A program made the translations under genes and the position numbers. From Podospora comata (Eukaryota; Ascomycota; Sordariomycetes; Sordariales; Podosporaceae), in NCBI GenBank assembly GCA_017354895.1, contig CP071495.1, positions 3,021,001 to 3,085,000 of the forward strand: a stretch of 64,000 nt of DNA, in the 5' to 3' direction. This document shows, piece after piece, positions 45,017-56,694 of the stretch (position 1 is the first letter of the stretch; each line of letters opens with the position of its first letter). The notes beneath the pieces were generated by a model. The model had not been told where the DNA came from. It worked only from the letters and a program-made list of their open reading frames with translations, and made no database searches.

Positions 45017-46172
45017 TGTTTGTTGCAGTTGCAAAAAATAATAAACCCCCCCCCCCTCCAAAAGAGAAAAAAAGGGAAATAGGCTTTGTGGCTTGAATGA
45101 GTTGGGGAAGAATGTGTTGTGCAGAAATATTTTGCAAACCGCCGCCGCCAAAAAGAGGGTGTTTAGTATCGTTGGTTTCTGACTCGGAGAGAAAATGTAT
45201 TTGACTCGGGTGGGGTGTCAAGATGCCCACAACAGGATCTTGGGAGTGATTGTTGTTCTTGCTGTTTCATGCGAGAACCTCTCTGGCTGCATGCTGCTGC
45301 GGGTGATGAATGAGATTTAAAAAAAAAAAAAAAAAGTTGTGAATGAAATGAATACTCAGTTTTCGCACTGTGTGTGTGTGCACACACATGGTTTGGGTCT
45401 TGGCGGGGAGTAAGTGGTGGGGGCGGTGGATAGTACCCTAACCCTGAGTTGACAGCGTTTAAAAATGGTTAATACACCATAATACACGGTTTCATAAGTC
45501 TTGAAAATATACCATAGGCCTATAAAGATAGTCGACAAACACACTGCTTCAATTTCAATCTCCTCATCTCGCGTCGCAGTCCCCATCTTTTTGTCCACAA
45601 CATCCGTGGGGAAAGGCGGGGGCTCAGGTATGATCCCCACCATGTTATTGAGGCTCAAATCACACCAAGATGAATGCTCTCATCACATCAACACCACAAA
45701 ACTTCAACCTTGAAAGTTACTATTCAATATTTTCATACCTCCTGACTACCAAAGTCATAGAACCTAATCTCATATGCTGTAGTCCCGCCATGACTAAACA
45801 CATGTCCGCGTGAATGACCTCCCTCTCACACCCACCCATAACATGACACCACCCAAGTCCCCCAAAATGCCAACCAACCAACCCACCACCACCATCACCA
45901 CACCCCCCTGATGATATGACAACAATATGATATAATATGAACCAGCCAAACCAGACCCCTCTCCAGAGAGGCCTCAGATAAATAATGCGCCGCCATAAAA
46001 AGCCGGAAAGAAAACCAGATTTATACAACCATGTTTTTTTTCGTCTTGGAAGCTTTTCTAAGACAAAAAAAAAAAAAAAAGAGATACAATATTACAGAAA
46101 ACATACAACAACATCTTTCTCATGAATGCGTTATCAAACACACACAAATAATCTCTCCTCCAGACAAAAACT
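45017..46172. other. Intergenic region upstream of RIX7
   Basis: It holds the RIX7 promoter with a telobox-like ccctaaccct (45436-45445), a pure A-run (45319-45335), a G/T alternating gtgtgtgtgtg run (45369-45379) and a second A-run near 46066-46080. No gene is seen. Confidence 0.5.
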
Positions 46173-47589
46173 TTACAGCTGGTGGTGGTTCTGTTCATCC
46201 ATCGCCTTGATGCGCTTCTTCAAGAACTCAAACGATGAGAAAAACACGGCGTTCACAGCGCACGATCTCCCCATGCTCACACCAAGACCGCGGTACATGT
46301 TGCGCTGAAAAAAGGCAATCTTGACCGGTTCGACTTTTTGGCCCTTGGAGTACATGAGCGAGTTGCGCTGGTAGATGCTCTTGGCTGAGTCGACTGGGTC
46401 TGTGGTTGTTGATGAGCAAAAAATTAGAACCATGGTCACACGCACGACAGATCCCACCAAACACTTACATATCAGGGCCCAAGATACAATGCCACAGAGG
46501 CCGCCTGCCACCAGCACCGCCAGTGGGTTAGAGTGTGTCCCATCTCCTCCAAATGTCGTCAAGAGCTGTTTGCTGCTCTCATACGTCATAAAGTATGTTC
46601 CTGTGCCGAGGGTATCGCGCACTTTTGTAAAGTCAGTATCAAATCCCCCTGTCTCCCCTCAAGAAATCAAACTCACAGAGATGTAACCGGAAACCAGTAT
46701 ACAACCCCCCAATCCCCCTATGCTTGATGATATTCCCCATCGTCTTCAGCGTCCCCTTGTTCTGATAACTCGCCGCAATAGCATGGCTCTCGGGCTTTGG
46801 GCAATTCTTCTTATCCGCAATCAACACTGACACTTGGGCACTGAGCTTCGTCAACTCGAACGGGCAGGCTATGGCTGTTATGCAAGACCCCGCCGTCATC
46901 CCAGCCGCTCCAAAAGTGGCAATCGACCAAAAGTTCGGATATGACCCTTGCTGCGCTACCTGTGCCATCACATCCACCCCAAAATGTCTCTTGACCCAGT
47001 CGCTGTACGCATACTTTGACCGTTGGTAAATCGAAAAGGATATCGTCCGAACAAGCGTAATGCTGGCCATCGGTGCTGTCACTCCTCGGAAGAACCCCCT
47101 AAACTTCTCCGTCTGATATGTCCGCCGCACGCAGTCCACAAAGCCATTATACCGGTACGTTTGCATGCGCGTCTTGACGCTGTCGAGAGGAAACGTCGTC
47201 AGGGTGGAGAGCACGCTCGAGGCCGAGGCGGCCACCTCGACACGGTAACGCTTGAGGAAGCGCTGATAAAGGGCATTGCTGCTAAGGGGCGTTGGCTGGT
47301 TCGTCGTCGCAAAGCGGGGGTCCGTCCTCGCCGCTGACGTGGTTGTTGCGGAGGAGGAGGAGGTGGTGGTGGTACCACTACTGTTAGTGCCGCGGCTGGA
47401 GCTAGTAGCTTCGTTCTGGTTCACATTGAGCTGGTGTGGTTGCTGCTGCTGCTGCTGCTGCTGTTGTTGTTGTTGGGAAGGAGGCATGATGGGAAACGGA
47501 GGTCGGTGGTGACTGTGGGCTGCACCATCTTGTTGGAGGAGGATTCTCTGGCGGTGGTCGTTCTCGGCGGACTGGAGCTCAGCAGGCAT
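46173..47589 (-). CDS. Mitochondrial carrier (SLC25) family protein with polyQ leader, three exons
   Basis: The exons are 46677-47589, 46469-46621 and 46173-46399, giving 430 aa. Three carrier signatures are present: FPLDSVKTRMQ (about 133), CPFELTKLSAQ (about 240) and, restored by splicing, YPVDSAKSIYQ (about 357). These mark the six-TM inner-membrane fold. GGLYTGFRLHLLRDTLGTGT lies across the first junction. The N-terminal 115 residues are an atypical hydrophilic leader with about twelve Gln and Ser/Thr runs. Introns are 55 and 69 nt with GTGAGT/GTAAGT donors. The second repeat has Glu in place of Asp (PFELTK), which the PX[DE]XX[KR] pattern allows. The substrate cannot be deduced from sequence by eye. 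Confidence 0.88.
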
Positions 47590-49198
47590 GCTAGCTTGTC
47601 CCTGCTTTTGTTCTGTCTCTCAGATGATTTTTTTGTCCCCCCGTTCTCCTCTTTCTCTCTCTCTATCTATCCTGAGCGCCGGCCAGCTAAAAGACGGTGG
47701 CCTCGGGAGCAGCCGAGACCAGAGTCCTCAGCAGCGCGGTCGCAGAAGGGTCCATCAAGAACCCCCCGCGGGTCCGGTCGAAAAAGGGGCCGTGCCTCTG
47801 GCTCTTTGTGTCGATGGGAAGAGCTCAAGGCTGTGGTGTTGAGTAAACTGGTGGGTAATCTGTTGATTTCCGTTTGTATTCTCGCGGGATGGGAGGGAAG
47901 GTAGGTCGTTGATGAGGAGGAACGGGACCGACGTGAGGAGGGGGGATTAGGTCGGGTGACAATTGGTGGATGGGACGGCCGTCGAGCTTATCGTTTGTGT
48001 GGTTGTGCAGCAGCAGTTCAATGCATTTGCAATTGACGAGAGTGGTGCTTTTCGAAAGGTAGATTGCGGGGTCACGACACACAAAGAAGCTTCCTATCGT
48101 CGCTGGTTGGCGTGGGCAAGCTCCAGCGACTCTCCACCATGACCAGATGATTCAAGGGCCCGGTAAGAGTGTCGGCTGTCTAGACTTTTAGCGGCTAGTC
48201 CCGACCTCGGCGGGGATCTCCTTACCCGAAGCTCTGCAATTGCGGTGAAAGAATCAAAAAGCTGTGTTTGCTAAAGAGCGAAAGGCCGAAGGAGAAAAAA
48301 GCTAGCTACGGCCTTTTTTCCGCGTACTTGCAGCTCTCGATGCAATGTGTTTTTTTTTTCCCCGCGGTTGGGTTGAGGTGGGAGGGGTCCTACGATGGCT
48401 TCAATCCGACTAGGCTAACGTCATTGCTGCAGCATCGTCTAACCTGATTAGGCGACAGGATTCAAACACATGCAATTCGGGAGATGGGCCAGACTCCAAG
48501 AGGGGTTGGTGATGGGTGATGGGCACCAGTATATAAAATCAATCACAGGCAAATCTGTATCGCAGACAAAGAAATGCGACAGAATTGTCCCAGTGTAGCA
48601 TGCCACAAGCAGATCAATCTCCCAATCTCTTGTGCTCCCGTCCCATTTTCCTCTTGAATGCGCTGATGTGAGTGACAAGATGGCCCTTTTCCACCGAGAC
48701 ACGGCATGCTCCCCCCTCCCACCTTCAGACAACCGCGACAGCTCATCCACTCATCATTGACATCTCAACCAAGCTTTTTGCTTGTATCTCCCTCCCCTCA
48801 GCCTGGATAAAGCCGACACCCAATCTGCGCCCGCCTATCCTTTGTAGATCCGCTATATCAGGGTATCTGCCTGTCCCAGTCCCTTTCCTTTCGCTTGTGC
48901 TCATATTGGCGCAGTTTCGACTGTCTTGAGTGTTTCGTTTCGGAAGCTCGACTCGTGTCGTGAAACTTGAACTGCCTTTTCCCACCATCACAAGCCAGCT
49001 CAGCTCAGCTTCCAGCCCACCTATATAGATAGCAAGGCAAATGCCGTTGTCAAACCGCATCTCCCGCCCCTCGGTTCCTGCCGGCCATCGGCCCAGGCAC
49101 GCCTCACATGGTGTACTGTCATCACCATGCAGCACAAAGCTTCCCGCAGTCTTGGCGACCACTATTAACCACCCTCCCTTCATTGTAAACCGCAAAAA
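47590..49198. other. Intergenic region, 1.6 kb
   Basis: It contains the 5' flank of the carrier gene (CT/GA-rich 47620-47680) and the 3' flank of the DUF1763-like gene. TATA-like sequences occur at 48530 (tatataaaa) and 49022 (ctatatagatag), but no ORF after them looks real. No gene is called. Confidence 0.5.
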
Positions 49199-49651
49199 TC
49201 ACCTCAAACACAACCCCATACTCTCATTCAACATCCCCACCACCCCCTCCCACCCCCTCCACCTCAACCCCCGTTCCTTGACAACATCCCCCCCCCTCTC
49301 CGCCAACCTCTTCTTCACCTTCTCGCTAGCCTTCTCAACCTCCTCCCTCTCCCTCAGCAGATGCTTCCAGTTCTTCCTGTCCACCCTCGTCCTCTCCCAG
49401 TGCACCCTCACCAACGTCTTGCAAATCCTGTGCTCCAACCCCCTCGACTGAGACGCCGCGTGAAAAAACCAAACCGTCCTCCTGATCCTCTCGGGGTGGT
49501 AGCTCGCCAGGTTGGACCTATCCCGAAAGGCGAGACGGAGTTGGTCCCGGATCACGTACCGCGCCGGCTTGGAGTACTGGACTGCCTGGAGGGCTGAGCG
49601 GTAGAGGTGCCGGTACGAGGTCAGGAGTTCGGTTGTGGTGGGGGTTGTCAT
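49199..49651 (-). CDS. DUF1763-like fungal protein with LYR-type N-terminus
   Basis: The frame codes for 150 aa from the ATG at 49651. The start TTELLTSYRHLYRSALQAVQ contains a Leu-Tyr-Arg motif. YSKPARYVIRDQLRLAFRD and the sequence with HPERIRRTVWFF and AASQSRGLEHRI match what I recall of the fungal DUF1763 family. The second half is a charged helix (LLREREEVEKASEKVKKRLA) ending in GLRWRGWEGVVGMLNESMGL. LYR proteins usually act in mitochondrial Fe-S or respiratory assembly, so a mitochondrial role is possible, but this is inference. Frames open upstream to 49915 look unconserved, and 49651 gives the family-like start. The 3' half of the coding strand is G-rich. Confidence 0.7.
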   Translation of the reverse strand: MTTPTTTELLTSYRHLYRSALQAVQYSKPARYVIRDQLRLAFRDRSNLASYHPERIRRTVWFFHAASQSRGLEHRICKTLVRVHWERTRVDRKNWKHLLREREEVEKASEKVKKRLAERGGDVVKERGLRWRGWEGVVGMLNESMGLCLR

Positions 49652-50216
49652 GACGATGAAGATCTGGTGTTGAGCTGAGTCGAATTTTGTAGTGAAGAAA
49701 CTGAAGAAAAGGTCAAAGCGGTTGTAAGAAAGCGAGAGATCCAATGGCTTCAGAAATTCATAGCTTGTGTGCACGGACCATATGACGGACTGCCGTCTTT
49801 TTTGAGATGGCTTAAGCTTAAGAGCAGCAATATTCCCAATGAAGACACCAAATAGATTCAATACAACCAATTGATACAGAGTACCATCTCTGCCTAATTC
49901 AAGGTACCTATCCAAGACGTCCGCAAAACATTGTAGTATATACTACGACTGTAATTATACAGTCCGCTCCCCATTCCTTCCCTTCCAACCCATGTTCTAT
50001 CAACACACCAAAAAAAAAAACAACCTCCTTCAAAAGTGGTGTCACTGTACTCCCGCACCTCTTCCAGAACAAATTCCCTATGTGGAGAAGCAAAGAACCG
50101 AAAGCCATACCCAGCAGCCCATCTCGATGAGCAGCGTTCCCGCGCCATCTATATGCATTCAACAAACGAACCACACATTCCTCCTCTATTCAAAGTGCAC
50201 TCTTCCCTTTCCATGT
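49652..50216. other. Intergenic region
   Basis: This is the 5' flank of the DUF1763-like gene and the 3' flank of the sugar transporter. No gene is seen. Confidence 0.55.
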
Positions 50217-52381
50217 CTAATCACCCCTTTGATCGATAGGAGCGTACTGTCCGCTAGAACTCGAGCCACCACGGCCCATAAGCCTTGACAACCAACCGCC
50301 CAAACCTCCTCTACTTTGTTGCCTGGAGGACTGGGCCTTGGGATCACCGACCGACGTTGGTGGATCGATGTTCAGTCCTGGAATCGCACTTCCCGGTCCA
50401 AATCTCGCCGGCGAGGCGCGGCCTCTGATGTCAAGGGGCGGAATGGGCGACCCGGAGCGCACGAGCGGATCGGACTCAGCGTGCAAGGCTGGCGTCGAAC
50501 CAGCAGGTGTGCCCAGCGCGCGAGTGGCGTCGCCAAAGAGGGCGTCCATGTCCTCGAGGCGGACACCGCGGGTTTCTGGGTAGATAAAGTATACTAGGGA
50601 TATTGTTAGACTTTGACTTTCAAAAAAATTAGCAAGGCAGCGGTCAACTTACCAACAACGAAGCTGACGGCACACCAGAATGCGTGGACAAGGTACAGCC
50701 TCCAGTGAATCCAGTCTTGGAGAATGGGTGTCATCTGACCCACCAGCCAGTTGCAAGCCCAGTTCGTGGCTGTTGACAGACTGGCACCCTTGGAGCGAAT
50801 CTTGAGAGGGAGAATCTCCGGGGGGTAGAGCCAGGGGATAGGTCCCCATGAGTATCCGAACGCAGCGTTGTAGATCATGACCATGATGACAACCATTGTT
50901 GGCGTCGATGGCACGTCGATGTACAAAAAGTACGAAATGGCTGACAGCGATAGGACCATCATAACAGCACCGGACAGCAGGATAGGCCTCCGGCCCCACC
51001 GGTCCACCATGTACCATGGCGGGATTGTCGACAGTAGGTATGTGATACCGTTGAACCCGGCCATTAGAATAGCGTCGTGACCAACCCAACCAGCTGACTC
51101 GAACACCATCGGCGCGTAGTATGAGATAACGTTGATACCGTTGAGCTGGGCCAGTGCCTGTGCTGACATGGCGATAAAGACTCGCCTGCCATACCGCTTG
51201 AACATCTCGGAATATGTGCGCTCGCCTTCCTGCCGTTGGAGGAGAACGTCCATCTTAATGTCGCGGAATTCCTCGCGAGCGCGGGGATCGTGAATGTCAC
51301 CGCCACCGTACAGGTTGGCAATGACCACGATACCTTCCTCGTCATGGTCGTGGTCCAGGAGCCATCTAAAATGGGTTAGCGCGCGGTTCACATGCGTGGT
51401 GTAAGTGGTAGCGACAAACCTGGGCGATTCGACGATAATCAGACTACCCAAACCAAGAAGACCTCCCATAATGCATTGCATCATCAGGGGCAGCCTCCAT
51501 GAGGTGTTGCTCTCAATGAAGCCACAGAAATAATCCACCCACACCGAGGTCGTGTAACCAACAATATTGCCGGTAAACTCAATGCAGGCGAGCTTTCCAC
51601 GGTTGTGTGGAGGTGAGATTTCAGACTGATATACCGGGACGATAGTTGAGAGCATGCCAACTCCCAAACCAGCCACAAACCTACCAACCATCATCATGAC
51701 CATGTTCGTCGCGGCTGTTTGCAGCCCACCTCCAACGAAGAAGATCATTGATCCGTACAGAATCGTTTTTCTTCTCCCGATAATATCTCCAATATGCCCA
51801 ACACAGAGGGACGATATTAATGCACCAATTTCCAAGATAGCAACCATTGTTGCTATTTCTGCATTGGAAGGTTGGTGGAAATACTCCTTGAAAAAGGGAC
51901 CGGTAATGATCCCCGACATCACACCCTGATCATATCCGAAGAGAAACACGCCCAAAGAAACAAAAATAGAAGTAAAATAAATCAGCGGCTTGCCCGTCAG
52001 GCCGTGGATGGAACTCGAGCTGCCCGTCATGATGGTGGCTAGTAGCTGTTCTGCCTTGCTAACGTGACGGTGCGCAGCAGTTGGGATGTGGATTGCCTCT
52101 TTGCTAACAGCGCCAGTGTAGCAAGAGGATGACCGGCTTCTGCTAGAAGACGGCTCTTGGTATCGGACTTTCTTTCTGTGTCTGGGATGGCGTTTGATGA
52201 CACCTGCAAGGGCTTCGTCGTCGTTTAATCGCTTGCGCAAGGGATCTTCTTCGGCGAGCTGCTCGGCGATGTCGCCCGTGTCGGTCCACGAAGAGTTCCC
52301 TGAGTCGTCCTCCGACTCTGAACTCGCGGGCTCATCAATGAAATGGCCCTGTCGGGATGATCGGGAGGTGTTATTGTGCAC
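50217..52381 (-). CDS. MFS sugar transporter with long cytosolic N-terminus, three exons
   Basis: The exons are 51420-52381, 50653-51365 and 50217-50593, giving 683 aa. It is a twelve-TM hexose-type transporter. About 130 N-terminal residues are Ser/Asp/Arg-rich and cytosolic. TM1 is near IYFTSIFVSLGVFLFGYDQG, then HIGDIIGRRKTILYG (the RXGRR-type loop), VPVYQSEISPPHNRGKLA, ESPRWLLDHDHDEEG after splicing, QLNGINVISYYAPMVFE, DRWGRRPILLSG, and PETRG in the last exon. The C-terminal tail (about 110 residues) is Ser/Gly/Pro-rich. The 54-nt intron (51366-51419) carries no in-frame stop, so an unspliced reading inserts 18 residues between ESPR and WLLD; its GTTTGT donor, GCTAAC branch and TTTTAG acceptor and the family motif show it is an intron. 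The second intron is 59 nt (50594-50652). Substrate specificity is unknown. Confidence 0.9.
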
Positions 52382-55300
52382 AGGAAGGGTTCGGAGGGGA
52401 ATGTTCGAGGGGAGACGGGACGGGTTGGAAGTCGGAATCTTGTCGGTTATGGGGCTGGTTCGCAGCAGCCTCCGTCTGCAGTGGGAGAGGGTCGAGTTGG
52501 AGATGTCTGTGTTTTACAGTTGCCGGCTCCGCAGAAGGCGAAGACATTCGGTCAGATGACTCTGGGAAATGCAGAAAGCTAAACAGCAAAACAACAAAAA
52601 ACTAGGCACGCTGCAGTGTCGGTCCCAATGGGAGATGCGGCGGTGGTGTAAGTTGGCACCCTTTGACGCACGGGGCTGACCCCGGCTGCCCTGTGGGCGG
52701 ATTCAGCGGAGCCGCCAAGCCACCATCCCGCAAACCAGGGGGTCCTAAAAACGTCCACTCATCCCCGCTGCCTTGTTCAACCATCTCCGCAACCAACTTT
52801 TCGTCCTCTTCTTACAGCACGCCAAGTCACCCCCTCCAATGTCAATCCTGCAAATCGCTGCTGATACCGGCAGCCGGCACAGAAGAGCCCTGGGCCAATC
52901 TTCATCTTATCACGTTTGACCCGTCTGCCGACTTTAGGGGTTCAAAAACCCGCGGCCATCCTGTCATCCTGTTAATGTTGTTCCACACACAAACTCCATG
53001 GACTCTCACAAGACGACTTTGAGCTCATCACGCGGCAACCTATTTTCGAAATCGACTGCCTCTGCTTAATCAGGCAACCCACCACCCTGTTCAAGTCCGA
53101 CGGAAACTCGAATAGATGCTGTCCTGGAGGGGTCAAATGTTTGAAACGTGAAACATGCTGTTCCCCTCACGCCGTCCCACGTAGTCTGTCGTTCCATGAC
53201 TGTGGGTGAGGCGCGATTCCAGCTCACGAGCTGACATGCCTGTGAGGTTGCGCAAGGCTCGCCTCAAAAAGCTCAGCACCGGCTGCAGTACGATTCAACC
53301 AGGCTGAGGAATTGAACCAACGAGCGCCGATGTTTTGACATTCACACCCATCTGGGTTTCTTCGCCGTCATCCAGCTTGAAACAGCCCACGCCGCAGCCA
53401 GCTCATGTTGGTGATGCAACAACAACCCATAGAGCCATTCCGTAGACGCTGACTGACACAGCCATACTTGAGTTCGCTTGCCGGGTGGCCGAATGCCTTA
53501 TATATATCAAACAGCTTCACTGCCATGCAAAATATGCAACGTCAGGACGAAATTCTGCGAGGCTTCCACGCCCCTCCCTTGCATCCGTTGTGCCCCTGGG
53601 CTCATCATGCAGAAGCTCCCTCCCCGCGGCCGCTATGATGTTTCTCGGGAGACAGGAGACATGGACCATCCCAGAAGGGAAGTCGAGCATGAATCGCCAG
53701 GCCGGGGACTGAATGATGCTGAGCTCAGGAATGGGGCAATTCAATAAAGGCCCCCTGCATGGCCGTTTTTGAGATCTAGTGATATTGCTAACCTTCATTA
53801 CAGTATATGGACGTCGGCGTTCGTCCTACGATACACATGAAACGCTGTGTTCGCTCAAATTTCCAGATGCAACCATGCAAGCCAGATCGTGGGGGGAAAG
53901 AGAGTACTATAATGGATGGTACTCGGGCCGGATAATATTCACGGAGTGTTGTCGAGTTGCCCAACTTGTCCTCTCGACCGCGGTGTCATGATTCCAGAAC
54001 AGTTTGTATTCGATGAGCCGCCAACAACAGTTGCTTGCTGTATCATATTGGAAATCAGGTATTGCCCCTACTTCTGATACGATAAAGCACAAGGCGTTGG
54101 CCAAGACCACCTATGTTGTCTTGCAAGTATTAATTTCTAGAAATTAGAATTCTCTCTTGTCTAGAGTTACAATCGTAGTAGGAGCAATATCCAGCGCTCG
54201 GACCATTCATTTCATCTTCTCCCGCTCTCACAGCAACCCAATCTTGCCTTGCATGGGACGAAACAGTGGGAATGCAAGTCACATCTCGAGCCGACCGAAA
54301 AACCTTGGTCTGAGGCGTTCGTCCAGCAGTGGCTTCGACAGGGGTGGGTGAGGTGTTTTGGAGAAAACACCAGTGACTGGTGCCCAGACTTTGGATCTCG
54401 GAGCAATGAGAGACGGCTCCCTTGCGTCCAGCTCATCGTGCATAATGGTGGTCTCCCTTCACCCATTATCCATACATAGCTGGCAGTGCTTTTCTGCCTC
54501 TGGCCTCGACGTGTCGGACCACACTGCTATCATCTCGGAGAATACATAACCAGAATACCAACCTCGACCTGACGCCTGCGCCGCCACAGCTTCCGTCATC
54601 CTAGTGGAGAGGCCAAGTCACCGATACCGACACAGCCAACGGTTGAGCCGAATATAGCATCGGTTGAGGGATACTCCGTACACAGAAAACAAAAGAACAG
54701 GGCAATAAGAGAAGCCAGGTTGCGTCGTATCTATAATCTCGGCTTCCATCAACACTCGAGCTCTCTTGATCAGCCGGTTGGCCCCGAATCTGACGGTGAT
54801 TTCACAAGAGGCTGGGGTTTGGTTCCTGGAACAGGCAAGTGGACAAGGGCACCCGGCCAATCGCGTGAGCGCAACCGAGGTGTGGGTCACCCTTGCGTGC
54901 CACCGAAACGGGGCGCGCTATCCTGTGTTCTGTGTTCCTGCCGCGGACGTTGGGTGAGGTGAGTGGCTCGACAGTGGCTGCCCCAGGGCATTGAGTTTTA
55001 TAATTATTGCGGCGATCCGACTGCTGCCCGCCCGCAGCTCCTCCTCGTCGCCTGTTTTTCCAGCTTCTCCCCCCTCAACCCCAATCACCACAGCAATTAT
55101 ATCTGCGCCACAGCATTTATCTGCTCCCGATCCATTCACTCCGAGTACGCATGCTCCTCCCGACTACAGAATAACTCCAATCATTAGCGCATGGTTTTCA
55201 TACGAGAGGAGGACGCCGACGACGACGATCAGTTTGCGTGCAAACAGAGCTGGCAGTAAGGAACCACGAACGAGAGGCTGGGAGCTGCAGCAAAAGCCAG

Positions 55301-55548
55301 GGTTCCCCACCGCCAGCATCCTGCGATCCCAGGTCACGACTATCGATCACGGACGAAAAGGCGGAGAACTATTCAAAAGAGCTGAAAAGCCAACTGTGAA
55401 GGGGGGGCAACTCTGTCAATTGCGTAAAATCGCTTGGGGAAAGAAAGGACAATAACGAGGAGAGGCCACCGACAAAGCCTGAAACACAACAAACACCCGA
55501 GACAATTTCTACGCGCGACGGTCAGAAATCGCACGACAACAACACACA
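52382..55548. other. 3.2-kb divergent spacer between sugar transporter and CHS7
   Basis: This is the longest gene-free stretch in the window. The only ORF of passing interest is 53478-53747 (89 codons, with a CKIC...C...CIRC cysteine pattern), which overlaps a TATATATAT element and lacks other support. The right end (54990-55548) is probably CHS7 leader. No tRNA or repeat is seen. Confidence 0.5.
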
Positions 55549-56694
55549 ATGGGGTCAACAAAATTTGGCAACTTCGAGGTGAGCGCGCACCTACCGGCAT
55601 CGCATGCAGGGTTTGCGCAGGGACGAAACTAACCACAAACTTGGGATCAGGACTTTTGTCGTGACACAACTCTTCCAGTCTGCAATGTAAGTCATCCCAA
55701 CAGTCGATCACTACAGTGCCAATTGGTCCCCTCAGATGCTGACCAGACACAGGTTCTCTCAAAAACCCATAATCAGGATGGAGACTGGGGCGGATGCAAG
55801 TTGAGAGGCATTACGCTGCCAGGCGAAGATAGATACCTCGGTAACTTGGGTATGATGTCCCAAGCGTCTCGCGTCTTTATTTACAGATGGAATTCCTGAC
55901 ATTTTTTTTTAGGATCGATTCTGCTTGCGGGAATTTCTATTCTTGTCACCATCTCTCTTATTCTTAAGTCGGAAAGAAAAAGGGCAGCTGTCGGACGAAG
56001 GTCAGTGCATTATCGTGCGCACGTCAAACCTTTGGACAGGAGCTAACGGAACTGCAGGGAAATGCAAGTGTTTTTGGTCGGTTATCTGCTTGTGTCTATT
56101 GCGGAGATTTTCTCGATAGGAGAATTCCCCTTGAACGACCAAGTACGAGTGGTTTTCAGCGCTATCCACATTGGTGCTATCGCGGCGACAACATGGCTGC
56201 TTTTCATCAACGGTATTGTGGGTTACCAGCTGATGGACGACGGCACGATTCTCTCCCTCGCACTCACCATCGGCTCGGCACTTGCATGGCTCATTGGTGT
56301 TGGATACATCGCCCTCGACACCGGTTACCAGTGGACTACCCAATGGCAGGGCAGCCTTGAGCCTCCCAACCGCAGCATTGCGCTCTACGTCACCTACCTC
56401 CTCCTGCCCCTGGTTTGGGTTGTCTTTTTTGTCGTCCTGGAGCTCGTCCTCGTCATCAAGGTGCTCGGCGAGACAAGGCCGTTGCTGTTCCTGGGCGCGG
56501 CAGCTCTCAGCTTCGCCGTGGGTCAAATTTTCAACTTTGTTGTCAGCCCCTACATTTGCAACGGCACGTCAGGCGCCATCGATGGTTCTCTGTTTCAGAC
56601 ATTATTCACCTTTGTTGCGGTTACGGTGGTGTGGTTCTTTTGGTCTAGCATCACGGAGGACGACTGGCCTATTCAGCCGACGCAATACCCATAA
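55549..56694 (+). CDS. CHS7: Chitin synthase export chaperone CHS7, five exons
   Basis: The exons are 55549-55578, 55651-55686, 55753-55849, 55913-56000 and 56058-56694, giving 295 aa. CHS7 is an ER membrane chaperone that lets chitin synthase III leave the ER. The first two exons (30 and 36 nt) encode MGSTKFGNFEDFCRDTTLPV and CN, the family's conserved N-terminus. Seven transmembrane spans follow, for example GSILLAGISILVTISLILKS, EMQVFLVGYLLVSIAEIFSI and VYLLLP-like segments near residue 200. The conserved NFVVSPYICNGTSGAIDGSL (about 246-265) and ITEDDWP come near the C-terminus. Introns are 72, 66, 63 and 57 nt, and all phases close. The ORF from 56062 alone would miss the first 85 residues. 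Confidence 0.95.

Noticed and set aside
45017-45151. Upstream in-frame ATG for RIX7
   Set aside because: It would add a Phe/Gly-rich stretch across a C-run; the NVL-type N-terminus begins at 45016.
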